The notes under the pieces are model-generated. The model saw nothing but the letters and a program-made list of their open reading frames with translations, was not told where the DNA came from and made no database searches. A program made the translations under genes and the position numbers. Positions 59,350-64,000 of a DNA stretch of 64,000 nucleotides are shown here, in pieces. This stretch comes from Cryptomeria japonica. Taxonomy: Eukaryota; Streptophyta; Pinopsida; Cupressales; Cupressaceae. The stretch lies in assembly GCF_030272615.1 (NCBI RefSeq), contig NC_081406.1, positions 113,055,783 through 113,119,782 on the forward strand, read 5' to 3'. Numbering within the stretch: the first letter of the stretch is position 1; each line of letters opens with the position of its first letter.

Positions 59350-60869
59350 CTTTTCTTTTTGGGTACAAGTCAAGACCATGCAAGGGTAAACCTGAGAACG
59401 AAGATGAGGACTTGAAATGGATTGGATAGACTTGATTATGGAAGTGATGAGGATGATGAATTAGCAAAATTTTGATTGGATTGGTCATTGGTTTAGGACA
59501 ATATTTATTAGGATGACACCTTAGCCCTTGGATTAGGACATAGCTGAGGTGTAGAGATCAATGATATGAGCCACAAAGCGAGGTAACCACCAAGCTAGGC
59601 CAAAATTAGACCTTTGGATTAGGATTTGATCAAGCCTTCTTTTACTTAGGATAGCCTTCATTCTTAAGAAAAATAAGATAAGGGATTAGGGTTTGGATCA
59701 ACCCAAATGATTAGGATCAATTAATCAAGGTACCTGAGATAGATTCTTTCTCAAGAACGAGGCTAATTGGGATCAATGAATGATAAAGGTCTAAGTCAGA
59801 CTTCACAAAGTGTTGACCTTGGATTTTGAGATTGATTGATTGGTTGAGATTAAGGTTGATGTTAATTATATTGATGTGCTAAGTCCTCATGGGTGGAATG
59901 ATAATGGTGATTGAAGATGGGTTGAAGAAAAGAATAAAGGTAAGGCTACCCTAGATGGGAAATGACTCAGTAGGTGATCTCTGACAAAGATAAGTTGGAA
60001 AAATAAATACAACCACTCCTATTAAAGGATTGGGATAGTCCCGATATTTGGTGGAAAGCATGGGTTTTAGGGCTTCCTCATCAAACTCGTTATTGGAACC
60101 GTGTAGATAATCATGGAAATGGTGTAAAAATACATGGTGTTTTAGCAAGAATTCACAGTTCTTATACAAGAAAATAAGATGCTTGAGGATTTTATTACAG
60201 TTGGGATTATTCTTGTTGACTTGATGGTAAATGGATCTCTTGGGGTGTTTGAGTGACTTAGTTTTATGGTGTGAGTGAAAAGTGAATTTGGATTTTCTTA
60301 TCTTGGCAAGAAATATCAAACAATGAGTACACATTGGCCAAGGTAACACTTAAAAAAAGCATAAAAATGAGGGCCTATATTAGTCAGATGTGATAAAGTT
60401 TAGGGGTATGAATAATGTAAGACACACAAAAAACATATAACCTAAGCTAGAAAGTGGATTCTACTTGTTCGATACCCACTTGGATTTCTCTAAATACCTA
60501 GACAAAGCAGATAGATAGAGATCTGGTAGCATTGGCTCCTCCACCATGACACTCACTTCTCAAGCAGTCTAGAATCTCATACCCTAAAGATATAAAGATC
60601 CTATGAACTAGGGGACATCTATCTCTTCTTTGAATGATACAAATTAGGGTAGCTTTAGAGGTCCAACCTCCTATGCCAACAAGCAAATAGGATTTTTGGC
60701 AACTAAAATAAGGTGTCTAGCAAGTTTCTGAGGGATCCCAGTCTAACAATGAATTCGCAAAGCAATCCACTTAAGAATTTAATTGAGCTTATTAGTACAA
60801 AGAAGAAATACACATAGCCGATTTCACTCAACAATCTGTAAAGAGGTTAAGTAAAGGAACAACTTCCTA
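59350..60869 (-). other. Region upstream of element A gag; no confident gene
   Basis: It probably holds the 5' leader and perhaps the N-terminal gag of element A. The only long open stretch is 59951-60349 on the minus strand (132 codons; His/Lys/Phe-rich, ending KYRDYPNPLIGVV). I do not recognise it, and no PBS or LTR edge was found. Repeated ggattaggatt(t)-like words at 59480-59720 are simple-sequence drift. Confidence 0.35.
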
Positions 60870-61100
60870 CACTAACCTTGAGAGGAGGGTAATGCAATTG
60901 TATTTTATGGATCATTACATCAGTTACATAAACTTAACAAAAATAGAAATAACAACATACATACCACAAGATAGTGATTTACATGGGGAAAACTCTTTCG
61001 GGAAAAAACCCCACACTCCAAAATCTGCCCAATATATTATTCAACAATTAATAACACATTAAAATAAACTTATAGAGAAAGATATTCACATGAGTACCAC
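60870..61100 (-). repeat. Possible degraded copia-type LTR U5 end
   Basis: cttgagaggagggtaatgc (near 60880) followed about 100 bases later by catggggaaaactctttcgg and aaaaaaccccacactcc resembles, in reverse orientation, the shared terminus and core of the LTRs elsewhere in this window. No boundary or duplication is visible. Confidence 0.3.
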
Positions 61101-62199
61101 TAATCAAAGACTCAGAGGTAACTCAATAGCCATAAGACTCTTACACAACCTCTATCTCACATAGCTCATGTATAGGAGATACAATACAAGAAATCATCAA
61201 ACGGTATTACAAAACCATGGGCTAAAATCAACCAATAATGTAGAGCTGACCTTATCTCCATTCTAGATGCCCTATGATGTGTTAAAACATAGAACAACAT
61301 GCTTTCCTCCATTTTACAACTCAATTATGTGTCTGATGCATTTTATATTTCCTATTTTAGGAGTCTAAACTTTTAGAGGCCATAACTTGTGAACCATGTG
61401 TCTGATTGATGAACATTTTGAAGAATCAGAAAGCTTGCAAAGTGTTCTATCACCTTGTAACCCACTTTTCTTGTTATACCCACTTTTCAGAGTATTTTGG
61501 ATCCTCTAAAGAACTCAAAATTAAATTTAAGCCTTTCATCACACCCTTCAAAAATGAAGACTTCAATATCTTAAAAACAAGCTATGATATTGTGACCAAA
61601 ATTTACTAACATGCTTATCTAGCCAACCCAAAGCTTTGAGGAGAATTTAGCACCATTTCATGTTCAAACAAAACATTTACTATAAATAGTAACCTAATTT
61701 TAATGCAAGGTTGAGACACCATTTTCCCAACACACTCCGGGCATCTGACCAACATATTTGTATAGTGGTTCTAAAAACATCACTCGATATCTTGCTAGGA
61801 GAGATAAAATTCCCAACGTAACTAAATTTTGAAACATTCCCTTGGGGTGATGAGGCCCCCAAGAGGTGATTCTCTACTCAAAATAAAAAGATGGGTGTTA
61901 TTAATCACTTTTCTCTTTCACCCAAGATCCATGAAGGCAAGGGGAGATGATACTAAGCATAATGCTGGGTCAACCATACATAATTTGCAAGTGCACAAGA
62001 CATGGCAAACACATTCTTTTTAACCCAAAACAAATGTTTGCTACTCTAAGATAAAATAAAAATCTAAACTAGTGAAAAAACATGACTTTCTTTGACAAAA
62101 TGTCCTAGAATAGAGATTAGTAGTCTTAGTTGCTGATCTTGGATAGGAGAAAAATTGCAAGGACAAAATAAAGTTAGTAAAATCCAAAAATAATCACTT
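61101..62199. other. Unassigned AT-rich sequence
   Basis: I see no coding motif, LTR edge or RNA gene. Open frames at 61406-61609 and 61829-62023 are short and have no recognisable similarity. Confidence 0.5.
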
Positions 62200-62900
62200 A
62201 CAACACAGACGCTGAAGTCCAAGCATAGATGTTGATTCCTCTATGCAGATGTCGATTGAGGATCTACACAAAAACTATTAGCCCAAAAATCCAAAATTGA
62301 AAAAGAAAAAATAGGTGGGAAGCGAGTTTAGTGGAGATGTCAAAATAGTTAACATAGATGTTTACTCAAGGTCTGCACACAAACAAATAGTTTGAAAATT
62401 CAAAAATTTGAAAATAGTTTAGCGGGGAAAATCTTGATGTGGAGGTGCCAATCTATCGACGCAGATGTCAAAACATCTACACAGGTCTGCCAATGCATAG
62501 TCTACAGAAAACGTTAGCTAAAAATCCACAAAAAAACCAAAATTTAAAAAAAAATCCTAAATACTAACTGTTAGAGATGAAGACTTAAACAAAATAGAGT
62601 ATTCTTTTTGTGTTTTTAGTGATTTTATGTGAACTTTTTTTTTCTTTTTATAAATTTATGCTAAAAACAAAAGAAATGCGAGGAAAATATGTTCAAATGG
62701 AGATGTTGAAACTGACACAGAGATGTTGATCTATAGGCGTAAACGTTGATCCATAGTTCCTGCACACAAAATAGTTAGGCAAGAAAAATATTCAAATGTA
62801 GATGCTGATGTAACCCTACAGAGATGTCAAAATGTAGGTAGAGACATTGGTATAGGGACACAGATGTTGATGTGGGACCTGCAAATTTTTTATACAAAAA
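62200..62900 (+). repeat. Degenerate repeat array based on agatgttgat and tctgcacacaaa words
   Basis: The words agatgt(c/t)gat and a following (g)tct(g/a)cacacaaa...ta(g/t)tt(a/t)g recur at about 62240-62290, 62350-62400, 62470-62530, 62700-62790 and 62830-62890. Spacing is roughly 110-250 bp, with A-rich filler between. The units are too diverged to define a consensus by eye. Confidence 0.5.
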
Positions 62901-64000
62901 CTTGCAACAGTGTGAGATTGTAGGGACTTGGGGTCCCACTCGGCGTACCATAATGAAGAGGGGAAAACCTGAGCTAATGATCAATTGCATGGATAATATA
63001 AAAGAACAAAAGAAGCATTTAAACACACAATTTAACCGTTATACCTTTATTCTTCATCTCTTCCTCCGAATGAGCTTGATGAAGTGGATGCACCCTATGC
63101 TCCATTTGATTTGTTCCTTGATAGAGGACATGTGGATTTGTCTCCACTACACAACAGAGTAGGATGATATGGTCTGGAAATGAGAGATGGACTTGGCTTA
63201 GATGAGGTAATATTTTGGTATTATGAGGGTATGATTGATGGATTGCAAGACTCAAATGAGTAACATAAGATTGCATAAAAGATGGATGATTTGTGAGGAG
63301 AGGATACTCCAATTTAAAAATTGGAAGGGCTCAAAATGAAGGGTCAAGATTGATTGGAAATGAAGGGCTAGGATTGAAATGAGGTGGAGGAAGATTGAGA
63401 GGACAAAGTGGGAGATCCAAGATATTTTCTATAAAGGTATTTCTTATGTCCACACTTCTCAAATACATGGGGAAGATTTCCTCAAGTACATTGGGAAGAG
63501 AAGAAGAAATATAAAATTCCTTGGGAAGGACAAGAGGAATTAAAAAAATTAAAATAGAAGATTGTGTGTGGAGAATAAATGGAGAAATGAATTAAAAATT
63601 CCTTGGGAAGAGGAGGCATGAGAATGTGTAAAGATTTGACATTCCTTGGAAGAGGCAAAGTTGGTGCATTTAAGGTTTGGAGGGTGAGATAAGAAACCCA
63701 TTTATGGCAAGAGGTTCACTCATTCCTAATCAAGGTGATTAGGAATGTGCAAGTGATTAGGAGGACAAATTAGGTGGCTTGATGAGGGATTAGAATGCAA
63801 CTGGGAAAGTTAGGATGATGTGACATGATGAGAGAGAATAAGTGGAGGGAAATAAAATTGGAGGAAATGATAAGTGTTCTTAGGACATGATTAATTAGAC
63901 TAGATGACAGGATTAGGAAGGATGATTTGTAGGAATTAGTAATTAGTTAATTAGTTAACATTAATTAACAAATCAAGGTTTAGAGGAAATAATGAAGATT
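62901..64000. other. Unassigned purine-rich sequence with a short recurring motif
   Basis: No gene is recognised. The motif (a)ttccttgggaaga(g) recurs near 63518, 63598 and 63641, with a variant tacattgggaagag near 63487. The end of the window is rich in taattag/ttaatta words. Confidence 0.4.

Noticed and set aside
1-64000. Search for CRISPR arrays, rRNA, tRNA or intact host genes
   Set aside because: No regularly spaced identical repeats with spacers, no tRNA-like cloverleaf and no intact non-transposon gene were seen. The TGGTATCAGAGC sites are primer-binding sites beside LTRs, not tRNA genes.

Overview
The window is plant nuclear DNA made almost entirely of LTR retrotransposons inserted into one another. 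I found no intact host gene, rRNA, tRNA or CRISPR. The evidence for a plant is a chromodomain Ty3/gypsy pol, several Ty1/copia elements with plant-type gag-pol order, and initiator-Met-tRNA primer-binding sites (TGGTATCAGAGC type). Very long LTRs, many decayed nested copies and AT-rich sequence suggest a large-genome seed plant. A gymnosperm is my guess, but the sequence does not prove it.

Layout. At 1-1636 is the 3' part of a gypsy chromovirus pol (element K), followed by a probable UTR/LTR remnant to about 2438. Next comes a minus-strand gypsy gag-protease pseudogene (element A, 2439-4976). Its gag N-terminal part reappears 54 kb away at 59083-59349. The intervening DNA is element E (4982-59077, plus strand, target duplication tgaag/cgaag), itself filled by later insertions. 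(1) F (5393-21303, tggaa duplication) is a non-coding gypsy-type large retrotransposon derivative with LTRs of 5.7-6.2 kb. It carries three antisense solo LTRs. (2) D (21319-36506, minus strand, cagtt/tagtt) is a non-autonomous copia-like element. Copia element B (24875-33192, gtagc/gtatc) is inserted in D. (3) A local duplication with a truncated LTR lies at 36507-37634. (4) Copia G (38843-45509, gaaga) lies in E ORF1. (5) Copia C (48502-55904, ataac) lies in E ORF2. Beyond 59.35 kb are the upstream side of A, an LTR-like remnant, a degenerate repeat array and unassigned purine-rich DNA.

How it fits together. B, C and G encode gag, protease, integrase, reverse transcriptase and RNase H, all broken by stops or frameshifts. 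D and E encode no polymerase. Instead both carry ORF1 (coiled coil plus four zinc knuckles, about 400-425 codons) and a long ORF2 (about 1,080 codons) of unknown function. ORF2 is recognisably homologous between D and E although each copy is split by a different insertion. D and E share copia-type PBS, multiple polypurine tracts and LTR U5 motifs with B, C and G, so they probably depended on such elements for replication. The D/E ORF2 family is the best candidate here for something not previously described. Reading frames are restored when the nested elements and one target duplication are removed (A across E, E across G and C, D across B), which supports the nesting model.
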